Notes: generated from the sequence alone by a model not told the origin. DNA of 64,000 nucleotides from Paenibacillus silagei (GCF_017874735.1 NZ_JAGGLV010000006.1:1-64000); one strand, 5' to 3'; positions 17,133 through 27,900 are shown, counted from the stretch's first letter. Numbers and translations: made by a program.

Positions 17133-18314
17133 TTAAGCGCCGACACCGCCGGATGCAGACTTCAGCGGCAGCTTGCGGCGCGAGCTTCGGGCAACATAGA
17201 CCAGCAGGGCCGCGCCCGCAGCCGCACTAAGCATGCAGGAGAGGTTCATCAGCCCGACCCCGCCCTGATTTAGCAGCATCCCGTTCAGCAGATTGCCCAG
17301 AATGCCGGCTAACCCGGAGAATACGATGTTAAATACACTTTGCCCGGTCGCCTGCATCTCCGGTGAGGTAATCTTCGATACATATTCAACCGCCGCGATA
17401 TAAAAGAACCCGAACGAGAGGCCGTGAAGCACCTGTACGCCGATCATGACGGAAGGGTACGGGAAGGCCACCTGAATGCCCCAGCGCAGCACATAGATTA
17501 GCGCACCAAGCAGCAGCGTCCGCTCCATGCCGAGCCTGCGGATGACCCGGGAGGCGAAGAACATGGACGGAACATTGGTAATCGACGCCAAGAACAGAGC
17601 GATTCCCGCAGAGCTGGTGGACCCGCCGACCGACTGGAAAGCAATCACGAAATAGGTCCCGAAGGCCGTCATGGTCTGATTGACCAGAAAGCTCCCGCCC
17701 AGGAAGGCCAGGAAGATGCGGTTGCCGAGCAGCTTTTTGATCCCCTGGGAGAAGGACTGGCTCATCATGTGATTCTCCTCCGCCTGCTTGGGAAGGGTGA
17801 AGGCAATGACTACGGCGATGCTATTCAGCAGCAAAAACGGCAGCCAGATGGTCGATACAGAGAACTTGGATACATACTGTCCCCCCGCAATGGCCCCTAC
17901 GGCGGCGCCTATGCTCATCATCATGCGAATGCTGCCGTAAGTGGCTCCAGCCCTGTTCGCAGCCGCTATGGCGTACGAGTCGGCTATAGGCGCCTGTGTA
18001 GAGGAGAAGATCGTGGACACGGTATACACCAGCATCAGCACGATGAAATATTCCGAACGGTACAGAACCGCAAGCACCGCCGGAACCGCCACGCTCAGAA
18101 TCAGCACCAGCCGCGCCTGGTTATACCGGTCGGAGACCATTCCCCATAAGGGCTGGACACAGATGGCGATCAGCGTACCTATAGCCATCAGCAAGCCGAT
18201 CTGGCTGACTTCAAGTCCGTTCGATTTCAGCAGCAGCGAGAGGTAGGAGCCGAAAGAGCCCCCGGCCAGTCCCAGAAACAGATAGAACCCGCGCAGCTTT
18301 GTTATTTTTTCCAT
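17133..18314 (-). CDS. MFS transporter (MFS_1-like/nucleoside-symporter group)
   Basis: 393 aa from the ATG at 18314 with about 12 transmembrane helices. The signature loop between helices 2 and 3 reads GMVSDRYNQAR, matching the MFS motif G-x-x-x-D-R. FSSTQAPIADSYAIAAANRAGATYG in the middle of the N-half recalls the YwbF/PPP-like group of proton-coupled exporters. The substrate is unknown. It is 49 bp upstream of the thioesterase gene and likely in one transcript with it and fxsA. The start is uncertain because the ribosome site (AGAGGA) is 12 bases away. Confidence 0.82.
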   Translation of the reverse strand: MEKITKLRGFYLFLGLAGGSFGSYLSLLLKSNGLEVSQIGLLMAIGTLIAICVQPLWGMVSDRYNQARLVLILSVAVPAVLAVLYRSEYFIVLMLVYTVSTIFSSTQAPIADSYAIAAANRAGATYGSIRMMMSIGAAVGAIAGGQYVSKFSVSTIWLPFLLLNSIAVVIAFTLPKQAEENHMMSQSFSQGIKKLLGNRIFLAFLGGSFLVNQTMTAFGTYFVIAFQSVGGSTSSAGIALFLASITNVPSMFFASRVIRRLGMERTLLLGALIYVLRWGIQVAFPYPSVMIGVQVLHGLSFGFFYIAAVEYVSKITSPEMQATGQSVFNIVFSGLAGILGNLLNGMLLNQGGVGLMNLSCMLSAAAGAALLVYVARSSRRKLPLKSASGGVGA

Positions 18315-18416
18315 GGGGATTACAAGTCCTCTCTCATTCTTTTTAACAGAATACCCAACCTTCATAGCCACCTGCTGCATTAAATAGAGCACAACCTATT
18401 ATGAGGCGGTGGACAA

Positions 18417-19160
18417 GTGGGCCAAGTCAATAGATTAGCACGAAGCAAACCCTGTCTGAAGGATAAACTTAATACGGGCAGAGCCGCCAGTTCAGGCTTC
18501 GGCTGGACATCAAGCAACTGGAGCGGTTATGCCATTTCCGGCAAAAAAGGCAGCTACCGGCAGATATCCGCCGACTGGATCGTCCCTTATGTAAAGCCTA
18601 CGGAAAAAGCTACGTTCTCCTCGGCCTGGATCGGCATCGACGGCTTCAAGAACAGCAGCTTGATCCAGACCGGCACCGGCCATGAGTCGGTGAACGGCAA
18701 AGTCAGGTATTATGCATGGTGGGAGATTCTCCCCGCCTCTGAGACTGTAATTCATCTCCCAGTCTCTCCCGGCAACCATATGCGGGCTTCCATTGTCAAG
18801 CTCAGTCCCGGAAAATGGTGCATCACCCTGCGCAATCTCAGCAAATGCTGGGTTTTCCGCACGGTACAGCGCTATAACGGACCGCAAAGCTCAGCCGAAT
18901 GGATTGTCGAAGCGCCGCAGGTGGGGTTCGATATCGCTCCGCTGTCCAAGTTATCCACAGTCTGCTTCACCTGTTGCCAGGTCAATGGACGCAGCCCCAG
19001 ACTAAAGGCCTCAGACGGCGGCATTATGATCCAGAATAAGAAGCTGCTGGCTGTGCCTTCTCCCCCACGTTCCTGCGGAAGCGCCTTTTCAGTCAGACGA
19101 ATCTATCATAAAAGTCCCTCTGCCGTGTATTCCAGGAACCCTATTTATACGACTCCCTAA
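18417..19160 (+). CDS. Peptidase G1 (eqolisin)-like protein
   Basis: 247 aa. The region around residues 30-175 matches the glutamic peptidase fold: SSNWSGYAI, ADWIVPYV, SSAWIGIDGF, LIQTGTGHE (the candidate catalytic Gln), YYAWWEILP and SSAEWIVEAP (the candidate catalytic Glu). Eqolisins are acid-active secreted proteases, yet no signal peptide is visible here. The tail after about 185 is Cys-, Ser- and Pro-rich and less conserved. Start GTG with a GAGGCGGTGG region upstream. Activity is inferred. Confidence 0.75.
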   Translation: MGQVNRLARSKPCLKDKLNTGRAASSGFGWTSSNWSGYAISGKKGSYRQISADWIVPYVKPTEKATFSSAWIGIDGFKNSSLIQTGTGHESVNGKVRYYAWWEILPASETVIHLPVSPGNHMRASIVKLSPGKWCITLRNLSKCWVFRTVQRYNGPQSSAEWIVEAPQVGFDIAPLSKLSTVCFTCCQVNGRSPRLKASDGGIMIQNKKLLAVPSPPRSCGSAFSVRRIYHKSPSAVYSRNPIYTTP

Positions 19161-19224
19161 CAGGCTGACATGCCGTCTACTCCAGACACTCAGGTCCAAT
19201 ATATCCATTTGCATTATCGATATC

Positions 19225-19260
19225 AAAAAAGAGCAGCGGCAATCAAGCGCCACTGCTCTT
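19225..19260 (-). terminator. Intrinsic terminator of pyk
   Basis: AAGAGCAGCGGC / GCCACTGCTCTT around a short loop, with six T residues on the minus strand. Also close to the end of the convergent G1-peptidase gene. Confidence 0.85.
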
Positions 19261-19301
19261 ATCATTATATCTTATTCGTGCTGCAGAAGCTCTTCCAAAT
19301 C

Positions 19302-20726
19302 CTAGTCGGCTGGAATCGTATCTACCTTCACCAGGTTAGTGGAACCGGAACGTCCAAGCGGGATACCTGCAGTGATGACTACAAGATCGCCAGCTTTAAC
19401 CAGACCGGAAGCTTTACCGCCGTTAAGAGCTGTTTCCAGCAATTCGTCAGTAGAATGAGCTTCAGGACCGAATACAGGAGTTACGCCCCATACCAACGCC
19501 AGTTGACGCATTGTTCTTTCCTGGGTGGTAACAGCAATGATCTGTGATTTAGGACGATATTTGGAAACCACGCGTGCAGTGTGGCCAGTTACCGTCGAAG
19601 AAATGATCGCTTTAGCATTCAGATCCAGAGCGGAGATCGCTACGGATTGGCTGATCGCTTCAGTTACAGTAGTTTCTTGAGCAATCTGCTGCTTCATGAA
19701 GATCTCACGGTGGTTCAGGGCAGATTCTGCTTTCTCAGCAATACGGGACATAGTCAGTACGGATTCTACCGGATATTTCCCGGCAGCAGTCTCACCGGAC
19801 AGCATGATTGCATCGGTTCCGTCGAAGATTGCGTTCGCTACGTCACTTGCTTCAGCGCGGGTTGGGCGCGGGTTGCGCTGCATGGAATCCAGCATTTGGG
19901 TAGCTGTGATTACCGGTTTGCCGGCAATGTTACATTTCTGAATCATCAGCTTCTGTGCCAAAGGTACATCTTCAGCAGGGATTTCTACACCAAGGTCGCC
20001 ACGGGCAACCATCAGGCCGTCGGATACTGCCAGGATTTCATCCAGGTTATCGACACCTTCCTGGTTCTCGATCTTGGAGATGATCTGGATGTGGGAAGCA
20101 TCATGCTTCGCAAGCAGTTCACGGATTTCCAGAACGTCGCTGGCTTTGCGTACGAAAGAAGCGGCAATAAAATCAATGTCCTGTCCGATCCCAAAAATGA
20201 TATCATTGGTATCTTTTTCCGTAATACCCGGCAGGGAGATGGATACTCCTGGTACGTTAACACCCTTCTTGCTCTTGATCGTACCGCCGTTAACAATACG
20301 GGTCTTGATTTCGGTGCCTTGAATGTCGACAACTGTAAGGCCGATCAGGCCGTCGTCGATCAGGATCGTCGATCCTACTTGAACATCGTTAGGCAGGTTG
20401 TTGTAAGTGATGGAGATACGGTTGTGGTCGCCAAGGATCTCTTCCGTAGTCAATGTCAGATACTCATCCTGAACCAGTTCAATCGGTTCTACTTCCAGCT
20501 TGCCTGTACGAATCTCCGGTCCTTTGGTGTCGAGCAGGATGGCAACAGTCTTGCCAAGTTCCTTGGATGCTTGACGGATCGTGTTGATCCGGGCTCCATG
20601 CTCATCAAAATCGCCGTGGGAGAAGTTCAGACGGGCCACATTCATACCAGCCAAAATCAATTTTTTGATATTCTCCAACGATTCACTTGCAGGTCCGATC
20701 GTACATACAATTTTACTTTTCCGCAT
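19302..20726 (-). CDS. pyk: Pyruvate kinase
   Basis: 474-aa glycolytic enzyme transferring phosphate from phosphoenolpyruvate to [56 protein letters not shown] and [14 protein letters not shown] are conserved. The protein stops near the normal end of the core enzyme, so the extra PEP-utiliser-like domain that makes the B. subtilis enzyme about 585 aa is absent. pfkA, which precedes pyk in B. subtilis, is not here. An AGGAGG-like site precedes the ATG. Confidence 0.96.
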   Translation of the reverse strand: MRKSKIVCTIGPASESLENIKKLILAGMNVARLNFSHGDFDEHGARINTIRQASKELGKTVAILLDTKGPEIRTGKLEVEPIELVQDEYLTLTTEEILGDHNRISITYNNLPNDVQVGSTILIDDGLIGLTVVDIQGTEIKTRIVNGGTIKSKKGVNVPGVSISLPGITEKDTNDIIFGIGQDIDFIAASFVRKASDVLEIRELLAKHDASHIQIISKIENQEGVDNLDEILAVSDGLMVARGDLGVEIPAEDVPLAQKLMIQKCNIAGKPVITATQMLDSMQRNPRPTRAEASDVANAIFDGTDAIMLSGETAAGKYPVESVLTMSRIAEKAESALNHREIFMKQQIAQETTVTEAISQSVAISALDLNAKAIISSTVTGHTARVVSKYRPKSQIIAVTTQERTMRQLALVWGVTPVFGPEAHSTDELLETALNGGKASGLVKAGDLVVITAGIPLGRSGSTNLVKVDTIPAD

Positions 20727-20943
20727 TAGGTTTTCCTCCGTTTTTTCGTTCTCTCTGTCTCATCTTTTCCAACTACAAAATCTACTATAAGGCTTGCTCT
20801 TTGTATAGGAACTTTATCACATGTAAAGACATGCACGTTTTATTGCGCCCTTATGAATATTACTGCATGTTGAACACAAAATCAATGTTAGTGCCTGTTT
20901 TTGCTGTAAATTAAAGTCGAATAATATAGGATGGCCGATAAAA
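20727..20943. other. pyk upstream region; no pfkA
   Basis: Part of a 374-bp spacer between accA and pyk. AT-rich, with a TATAGT box about 60 bp upstream of pyk as a possible -10. No remnant of pfkA could be read in any frame. Confidence 0.45.
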
Positions 20944-20976
20944 GAAAAATCATCCCGCAGCAAGCACAGGATGATT
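20944..20976 (-). terminator. Intrinsic terminator of accDA
   Basis: AATCATCC / GGATGATT around a 13-base loop, followed on the minus strand by TTTTTCTTTT. About 125 bp past the accA stop. Confidence 0.75.
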
Positions 20977-21100
20977 ATAATGGGAATAATTGTATAACTA
21001 ATCTTGTCCCGTCCGCGGCCTGGAATAAGCTGGAATGTGTTAAAAAGTGCAAACCGGCGGTACCGGCATTGCCGCTAATTCCCCGGAGAGAAGCTCCTGC

Positions 21101-22102
21101 TTACTCTACAATTTGCGCTTCATCCTGATCGGCATCCTGCTCCAGCACCGCCTCGGAAAACTCGCCGATTTTGCGGAATTTCAGGTAACGGTCTTCCTTC
21201 AGCGCCGCCGCATCCATACCGGACAGCTCCTGCAGGTGACGCCAGACTGTGTCCTTAACCGCCTCCGCCGCAGCTTCGTAATCCCGGTGTGCACCGCCTC
21301 TGGGCTCCGGAATAATCTCCTCGATCACTTCCATCTCCAGCAGATCGGTGGCCGTAATCTTCATGGCCTCTGCGGCCTGCTCCGCCTTGGTGGCATCCTT
21401 CCACAGAATCGACGCTGCACCGTTAGGGGAGATCGCCGAATAGATCGCATTCTCCAGCATCAGCACACGGTTGCCGACAGCCATCGCTAAGGCTCCGCCG
21501 CTGCCGCCCTCGCCGATAATCACGCAGATGACCGGCACGGCCAGCTGGGACATCTCGAACAAATTGCGGGCAATCGCTTCCGATTGTCCGCGTTCCTCTG
21601 CGGTATTGCCCGGGTAAGCCCCCTTGGTGTCCACAAAGGTGATGATCGGACGGCCGAACTTCTCCGCCTGCTTCATCAGGCGCAGTGACTTGCGGAAGCC
21701 TTCCGGATGGGCGCTGCCGAAGAAGCGCAGAATATTCTCCTTCGTATCCTTGCCGCGCTGTTGACCGATGACAGTTACAGGCCGGCCGTTCAGCTTGGCG
21801 ATTCCGCCGACTACAGCAAGATCGTCACCGTACAGGCGGTCACCATGCAGCTCGATAAAGTCCGTGAAGATAAGCCCGATCAGATCCAGCGAGGTCGGGC
21901 GTACGTGATGCCGGGCCAGATGCATCTTCTGGGCCGGGGATATATTGGAATAGATCTCATTCTCCAGCTCGCTGTAGCGCTCCTCAAGCCGGGCTACCTC
22001 ATCGCTGAAATCAATGCCCTTCTCTTCGCCGAACTGCTTGAGCTCGGCGATTTTTTTGCGCATTTCTACCAGAGGCATTTCAAAAGGCATCTCTCCTGCC
22101 AA
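21101..22102 (-). CDS. accA: Acetyl-CoA carboxylase carboxyltransferase subunit alpha
   Basis: 333 aa. Together with AccD it forms the carboxyltransferase that makes malonyl-CoA for fatty acid synthesis. [40 protein letters not shown] and [12 protein letters not shown] are typical. Start TTG seven bases after AAAGGGGGA; that ribosome site lies inside the end of accD, so the two are translationally linked. The C-terminus carries a short acidic tail ([13 protein letters not shown]). Confidence 0.95.
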   Translation of the reverse strand: MAGEMPFEMPLVEMRKKIAELKQFGEEKGIDFSDEVARLEERYSELENEIYSNISPAQKMHLARHHVRPTSLDLIGLIFTDFIELHGDRLYGDDLAVVGGIAKLNGRPVTVIGQQRGKDTKENILRFFGSAHPEGFRKSLRLMKQAEKFGRPIITFVDTKGAYPGNTAEERGQSEAIARNLFEMSQLAVPVICVIIGEGGSGGALAMAVGNRVLMLENAIYSAISPNGAASILWKDATKAEQAAEAMKITATDLLEMEVIEEIIPEPRGGAHRDYEAAAEAVKDTVWRHLQELSGMDAAALKEDRYLKFRKIGEFSEAVLEQDADQDEAQIVE

Positions 22103-22103
22103 C

Positions 22104-22997
22104 CTAAAATCCCCCTTTCACATCATGCAGCTCCAGCAGCTTCGTGAGTGTGGAGCGCATTTCCTTACGGTGCACGACCAGATCCAGCTGTCCGTGCTGC
22201 AGATTGAACTCGGCCGTCTGGAAATCCTCCGGCAGCTTCTGACGGATCGTCTGCTCGATGACAATCCGTCCGGCAAAGCCGAAGACCGCTCCTGGCTCGG
22301 CAATAATAATGTCGCCCAGGCTGGCAAAGCTCGCCGATACCCCGCCGGTGGTCGGATCAGTAATGACGGAGATATACAGGCCGCCCGCTTCACTGAACCG
22401 GGCCAGCGCGGCACTTGTCTTCGCCATCTGCATAAGACTGAGAATGCTCTCCTGCATCCTGGCTCCGCCGGAGGTGGAGAAGATCAGCATCGGCAGTCCC
22501 CGCTCTGTCGCTTCTTCTACCGCTCTAGTAATTTTCTCTCCAACCACAGATCCCATGCTGCCTGTGAAGAACTCAAAGTTCATCACGGCTACAATAACCG
22601 CATGGCCGCCAATGCTGCCCTGGCCGGTGATTACAGCCTCAACTTGTCCGGTTTTGGACTGCTGCTGCTCAAGCTTGGAAGCATAGCCGGGGAACTTCAG
22701 CGGATCAATGGACGCCATCTCGCTGTCGAACTCAATGAACCCTTCCGGATCAAGTATCATCGCAATCCGTTCGGTTGCATTCAGACGCATATGATAGCCG
22801 CAGGACGGGCATACTTTCAAATTCTTCTCCAGTTCCTTGCTGTACTGGATTGTTCCGCATTTGGCACACTTGCTCATTAGACCTTCGGGAATCTCCCGCT
22901 TAGGGCGCTCGCCTTCTGCCGGTCCGCCGCTTCGCTCCAGACGCTCTGAAGGAATAGTCGCGTACTTCCGTTTTTTCTGAAATAAATCTTTGAACAA
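22104..22997 (-). CDS. accD: Acetyl-CoA carboxylase carboxyltransferase subunit beta
   Basis: 297 aa from a TTG at 22997 ([17 protein letters not shown]), six bases after AGAGGTG; a GTG three codons upstream overlaps the ribosome site. The N-terminal zinc ribbon has Cys44, Cys47, Cys63 and Cys66 (CAKC, CPSC). The crotonase-like core follows, with [20 protein letters not shown]. Followed directly by accA. Confidence 0.95.
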   Translation of the reverse strand: MFKDLFQKKRKYATIPSERLERSGGPAEGERPKREIPEGLMSKCAKCGTIQYSKELEKNLKVCPSCGYHMRLNATERIAMILDPEGFIEFDSEMASIDPLKFPGYASKLEQQQSKTGQVEAVITGQGSIGGHAVIVAVMNFEFFTGSMGSVVGEKITRAVEEATERGLPMLIFSTSGGARMQESILSLMQMAKTSAALARFSEAGGLYISVITDPTTGGVSASFASLGDIIIAEPGAVFGFAGRIVIEQTIRQKLPEDFQTAEFNLQHGQLDLVVHRKEMRSTLTKLLELHDVKGGF

Positions 22998-23081
22998 GGG
23001 TCGCACCTCTTCAGCCGTTTATTTGCGTAAATAGCAGCTTGCCGCTGTCATGAATGTTCTTGAATCTCTACGCCATACTCT

Positions 23082-23270
23082 TCAGGGATGCAGGATCAGA
23101 TTGAGGACCTCCTGCACTTCTTCAAGCTCTCCCGAAGGAACCAGAATCTCAAACTGCTGCTTGGACATATTGATGGGACGGCATTTAATCAGAAATCCTT
23201 CTTCCGTAAGCTTCCTCTCAATCATCTCCGCCACTTTGGCGGTCGGCGCTATATAGATTACCGTCCACAT
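23082..23270 (-). CDS. Small conserved protein, DUF2007-like
   Basis: 62 aa from the ATG at 23270 (MWTVIYIAPTAKVAEMIERK), GGAGG eleven bases upstream. A predicted ferredoxin-like beta-alpha-beta layout with a short PINMSKQQFEILVPSGE stretch resembles the small DUF2007 signal-transducing family. It lies 85 bp upstream of accD in the same direction and may be the first gene of that transcript. No function can be given. Confidence 0.7.
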   Translation of the reverse strand: MWTVIYIAPTAKVAEMIERKLTEEGFLIKCRPINMSKQQFEILVPSGELEEVQEVLNLILHP

Positions 23271-23417
23271 GCCCTGCAAGGCCTCCCTAATCTCGAATCC
23301 AGCCGTATCCTGAATATAATGAAATTATGATAACACAGTTTTCTTTTTTCCCGCAAGCAAGCCCGGCAGGAAGGACTCAGGCCCGGGAGGCCGGTCGCAG
23401 CGCATCAGGAGCAGCCG

Positions 23418-23918
23418 TTATTCGGTCCCGGTCACATGGGGATAGACCTTCGCACCCTCATGCCCGTGGGCGATCCGGGCTGAAGCTGCAGCCGCAATTC
23501 CGGCCACAAGATCATCCAGAAATACATGAATGCTCCCCTTATCATCATTCAATTTGCCGATAATTCCAAGCTTTATTTTATCGAGGTAGCCGAAGCTGGT
23601 CAGACCGATCATTCCATACACGCTCGTGATGCCCAGCGCCAGCGTCTCGTCCGCCCCATAGAGCGACTCATCCGCTTCCATTACCGCCTGAAACGGCTGG
23701 GGCAGCAGCTTCTTCTCGGCCAGCTCATCCAGCGCAATCCCCGTCATGAGCGTATACTGGACCTCTCTTTTGTTCAAGACCGACTTGACGCTGCTCAGGC
23801 ACTCCTCCTGCGTTAAGCTGGGATAATAGACCGATTGCAGGATATAGACGATCTCTGCGATCGAATCCAGTGATACTCCCCGGCGCCCCAGCAGATCCTC
23901 CGCCATTTGATAGGACAT
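23418..23918 (-). CDS. Phosphatidylglycerophosphatase A-like protein (YutG type)
   Basis: 166 aa from the ATG at 23918 (MSYQMAEDLLGRRGVSLDSI). The alpha-helical PgpA fold is suggested by GMIGLTSFGYLDKIKLGIIGKLN and the acidic FLDDLVAGIAAA motif near the end, where PgpA proteins carry metal-binding aspartates. Unlike E. coli PgpA there are no clear membrane helices, as in Bacillus YutG. It probably acts on phosphatidylglycerophosphate or a related phospholipid phosphate. AAGGGG precedes the start. Confidence 0.75.
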   Translation of the reverse strand: MSYQMAEDLLGRRGVSLDSIAEIVYILQSVYYPSLTQEECLSSVKSVLNKREVQYTLMTGIALDELAEKKLLPQPFQAVMEADESLYGADETLALGITSVYGMIGLTSFGYLDKIKLGIIGKLNDDKGSIHVFLDDLVAGIAAAASARIAHGHEGAKVYPHVTGTE

Positions 23919-24107
23919 GATGTCATTCCCCTTCCGCACGGGACAATGCCCCGCTATGATTTAGCTGAACTTGAGAGTGAAGCCTGACAGATTCATAAGT
24001 TCACTCTATTGGTTCCCTAATGTATGCGGAAGAGGGGACAAATGTGCTAAAAAGATCAGTGTATCTATGGCCGGGTTATGGTGCAACGCGTATGCCCAAG
24101 TGCATTC

Positions 24108-24219
24108 TGTACAACTAAACCGTCTGATTTACTGCCGACTATCCATTTAGCTGTAATCGATACAACTAAACTGCCTCTATATGCGGGTTCTCACCTATTC
24201 GGGCAGATTTAGTTGTACA
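24108..24219. repeat. TACAACTAAA direct/inverted repeat cluster
   Basis: TGTACAACTAAA at 24108, TACAACTAAA at 24171 and the inverted TTTAGTTGTACA at 24208. Noncoding, between the PgpA-like gene and the 51-bp array. The inverted outer pair could form a long-loop hairpin. Confidence 0.6.
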
Positions 24220-24385
24220 GACTACAGTTAGGAGAGGAAAGCCGTCCTTTTCACGGTTTTTACTTGCACATAATACACCTATGTGAATGTTCGCTTTGAA
24301 CATGCTCCTAGTAGCGATTCAGATTAAAAAAGCGGGTCGGCATGATGAGGCCTGAACGACTAAAAAAGTGAAGTGTTTGGGACAA

Positions 24386-24472
24386 ATGTATGCGAAAACA
24401 AACATGTTTTTCAAGGCACAACTCCAGCATCAAAATGAGCAGCGTGGCTAAAAACCAGAACATCGTCTGTTT
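24386..24472 (-). repeat. Conserved 86-bp module of the composite repeat
   Basis: Read on the minus strand it matches 8920..9005 with about seven mismatches and one gap, and it sits in the same position relative to the 51-bp units in both places. No coding frame is shared because of the gap. Confidence 0.8.
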
Positions 24473-24499
24473 GTATATAATTAACAAATTTTAACATAA

Positions 24500-24925
24500 A
24501 ACCAAACGCAATTGGACCGGGTGAGTAGCGCAGATCGAATGTAATCGAAAAACCGAACACAATTGGAATGGGAGCGCTACGTAAGCCAAATGTAATCGGA
24601 AAACCGAACACAATTGGAATGGGGACGCCGCGTAGGCCGAATGTAACCGAAAAACCGAACACAATTGGACTGGGAGCGCCACGTAGGCCAAATGTAATCG
24701 GAAAACCGAACACAATTTGGAATGGGAGCGCCACGTAGGCCAAATGTAATCGAAAAACCGAACACAATTGGACTGGGAGCGCCACGTAGGCAAAATGTAA
24801 TCGAAAAACCGAACACAATTGGACTGGGGACGCCGCGTAGGCCGAATGTAACCGAAAAACCGAACACAATTGGACTGGGGACGCCGCGTAGGCCGAATGT
24901 AACCGAAAAACCGAACACAATTGTA
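24500..24925 (-). repeat. Tandem array of eight 51-bp repeats
   Basis: CCGAACACAATTGGA-type starts occur at 24502, 24553, 24604, 24655, 24706, 24758, 24809, 24860 and 24911, a period of 51 bp (one step is 52). Units vary between an ACGTAGGCC-AAATGTAATCG and a GCGTAGGCC-GAATGTAACCG form. The first unit is the most diverged. The period is a multiple of three, so open frames appear on both strands, but none has a start with a ribosome site. It lies just downstream of dnaE. Confidence 0.92.
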
Positions 24926-24995
24926 GGTGGTATCGTTTTACTGATTCAATCCATAAATTTAATTCTGACGCTACACAAGGATAGCTTGCCTGCTC

Positions 24996-27900
24996 CTATC
25001 TGAGGCGGACGGTTCCGGCACCCAGCATCTCCTCAATGGCTGCGAACAACTCCTCCGAGGGCTCGATCCGGTAGCTGTCGCTCAGCGCAAGCACCTTCTG
25101 GTTGCGCTCATAGAACAGCAGCGTCGCTGCGGGTCCCGGATGGGTCTGCAGCAGCGCCTGGAGGCGCGGCAGCAGACCCTTCAGCTCAGCGCCCGGCGTG
25201 ATCTTGATGAAGACACGCTGGGCGCCTGGCTCCTGCCCCGTGCGCAGCGGGGCAGAGCTGTCCGGCCGCGCGTCTGACGCGGCCGGGACCTTAGGCGCGG
25301 CCTGCGCAGCGGCCGCAGAAGCGCGCGCACCGGGCGGCTGTGCCGCCGGTGTGCGCGTGCCCGGTGCAGCGGCGGCGCCAGCTGCACCGCCGGGCCGGGC
25401 GCCGGGGCCACCGGCGCCCGTGCGGGCTGCAGGAGCGGCCGCAGGCGCTCCTGCAGGGGCACTGCGGCCCGCGCCGTAGGCGGGCCGTGACCCGGCGCTG
25501 CGGCGCTGCAGCAGGCCGCGCACGCTGTCCGAGGTGAGCGGAGCTACCTCCTCGGCCAGCAGCTTGAAGCCCTCGTCCTCCTGCTGCACCTTGGCGCGCA
25601 GGGCCAACAGGGCGCCCTTCTCAATCAGGGCGCGGCTGCGTTTCCACACCTCAGGGAAGAGTACAACCTCGCAGCGCTCGATCTGGTCTTCCCACTCCAC
25701 AAAAGCCATCGCCTTACCGGCTTTGGTCGTGATCTCCTTCAGCGACACGACCATACCGGCCGTCACGGTCATACTCTCATCCGCTGCTTCGCCAAGATCC
25801 ATCAGCTTCTGCACCCCCGGCTCCTCCAGCAGCCCCGCATGATCATCCAGCGGATGGCCGGAGAGATAGAGCCCGAGCAGCTCACGCTCCAGCTCCAGCT
25901 GCTGGGTTCCGCTGAACCTCGGAATATCCGGGTAGCGGATCTCCCAGTTCGGCGTCTCGATCAGGTCATCGAACAGCTGGATTTGCAGCTCATCGCGCTC
26001 CTTGCGCCATTTGGCCGCCGCGTCCACTGTCTCATCCAGCATCGCGAGCAGCTGCGCCCGGTGTCCGGGCAGCGCATCGAACGCCCCGGTTTGCAGCAGC
26101 GATTCGATCACGCGCTTGTTGCAGACCCGCAGATCGACCCGGCGGCAGAAATCGAGCAGGCTGTCGAACGGCCGCTCCTTGCGGACTACCATGATGTTCT
26201 CTACAGCCTGCGTGCCGACATTCTTCACCGCCCCCAGCCCGAAGCGGATATGCCCGCGGCCTTCGCCGGGCACCGGAGTGAACAGCACCCCGCTCTCGTT
26301 GACATCCGGCGGCAGTACGCCAATCCCGGACCGGCGGCATTCCAGGACATATTCCGCCACCTTGCGGTGGCTCCCCATCACAGCAGTCAGCATCGCGGCC
26401 ATGAACTGCACCGGATAATGCGCCTTAAGATAAGCGGTCTGGAAGGCCAGCACCCCGTAAGCAGCCGCATGGGCGCGCGGGAAGCCGTAGTTGGCGAACC
26501 GCACGATCATATCGTAGACCGCATGGGCATCCGCTTCGCTGTAGCCCTGCTTCAGACTGCCCTCCACGAAGTGGCTGCGCTCCTGATCGAGTGTCTCCCG
26601 CTTCTTCTTGGATACTGCACGGCGCAGCAGATCTGCTTCGCCAAGCGAGAAGCCGGCCATCAGGGAGGCAATCTGCATGATCTGCTCCTGGTAGACGATA
26701 ATGCCGTACGTATCGGCCAGAATCGGCTGCAGATCCGCATGCGGATAGACAACCTCGAACTCCCCGTGCTTGCCCCCGATGAATTTAGGGATGAATTCCA
26801 TCGGACCCGGACGGTACAGCGCCACCACCGAGACAATATCCTCGAACCCGCTCGGCTTCAAGTCCTTCAGCACCCGCCGTACACCTGCCGATTCCAGCTG
26901 GAATACGCCGGTGGTCTCACCTGCTCCCAGCATCTCATAGGTGAGCGGATCATGATCCGGAATGAAGCGGAAATCCGGTACGCTCCCGGTCATCTCCTTC
27001 ACCCATTTCATGCAGCGTTCAATAATCGACAAGGTCCGCAGCCCGAGGAAGTCCATCTTGAGCAGCCCTACGCTCTCCAGATGCTCCATAGAGTACTGGG
27101 TCAGCGCCGTGCTCTCATTGCCCGCCTGAAGCGGTACGGCATCAGTCAGCGGCCCCTTGGAGATGACCACGCCAGCCGCATGCGTCGAAGCATGGCGCGG
27201 CATGCCCTCCACCTTCATCGCCGTATCCAGCAGCGCTCTGGTCTTCGGATTCGTCTCATACAGCGCCTTCAGCTCAGGTGTACTCTCCAGCGCCCGGGTG
27301 ATGCTGATGCCGAGCTGGCCCGGAATCAGCTTCGCCGCCTTGTCCACCTCGTTATACGGCAGATTCAGCGCCCGGCCCACATCACGGACAGCAGCCCTGG
27401 CCGCCATCGTACCGAAGGTGATGATCTGCGCCACATGCTCCTTACCGTACTTGTCCACCACATAGGCAATGACCTCATCGCGGCGTTCGTCGCTGAAGTC
27501 GATATCAATATCGGGCATCGTGATCCGCTCAGGATTCAGGAAGCGCTCGAAGAGCAGATTATATTTCAGAGGGTCCACATCGGTAATCTTCAGCGTGTAC
27601 GCGGTAAGACTCCCTGCGGAGGAACCACGGCCCGGACCGGTAACAATACCGCTGCGGTGACAAAAAGCGATAAAATCCCACACGATCAGGAAGTAATCGC
27701 TGAACCCCATGCTCTCAATAACTCCCAGCTCGTAGTCGAGCCGCTTCTCGGCCGTCTCCTTCTGCTCCGGCGATTCCCAAAGCGGAGTATCCGAATAGCG
27801 CTGCTCCAGTCCGCTGCGGCACAGCTCGCGCAGATAAGCAGCGGCATCCAGCCCTTCCGGCAGAGGCGAGAATTCCGGAAGAATATGATTGCCGAACGTC

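Noticed and set aside
19581..20729. 382-aa open frame antisense to pyk
   Set aside because: Lies entirely over the real gene and has no support of its own.
24411..24920. 169-aa open frame over the 51-bp array, and similar frames on the other strand
   Set aside because: A repeat of 51 bp keeps several frames open by chance. No ribosome site, and the translation only repeats the 17-residue unit.
24500..24925. CRISPR array
   Set aside because: The 51-bp period has no spacer of independent sequence; the whole unit is repeated.
25198..25479. Ala/Gly/Pro-rich open frames on the plus strand
   Set aside because: Reading of the GC-rich linker segment of dnaE in other frames.
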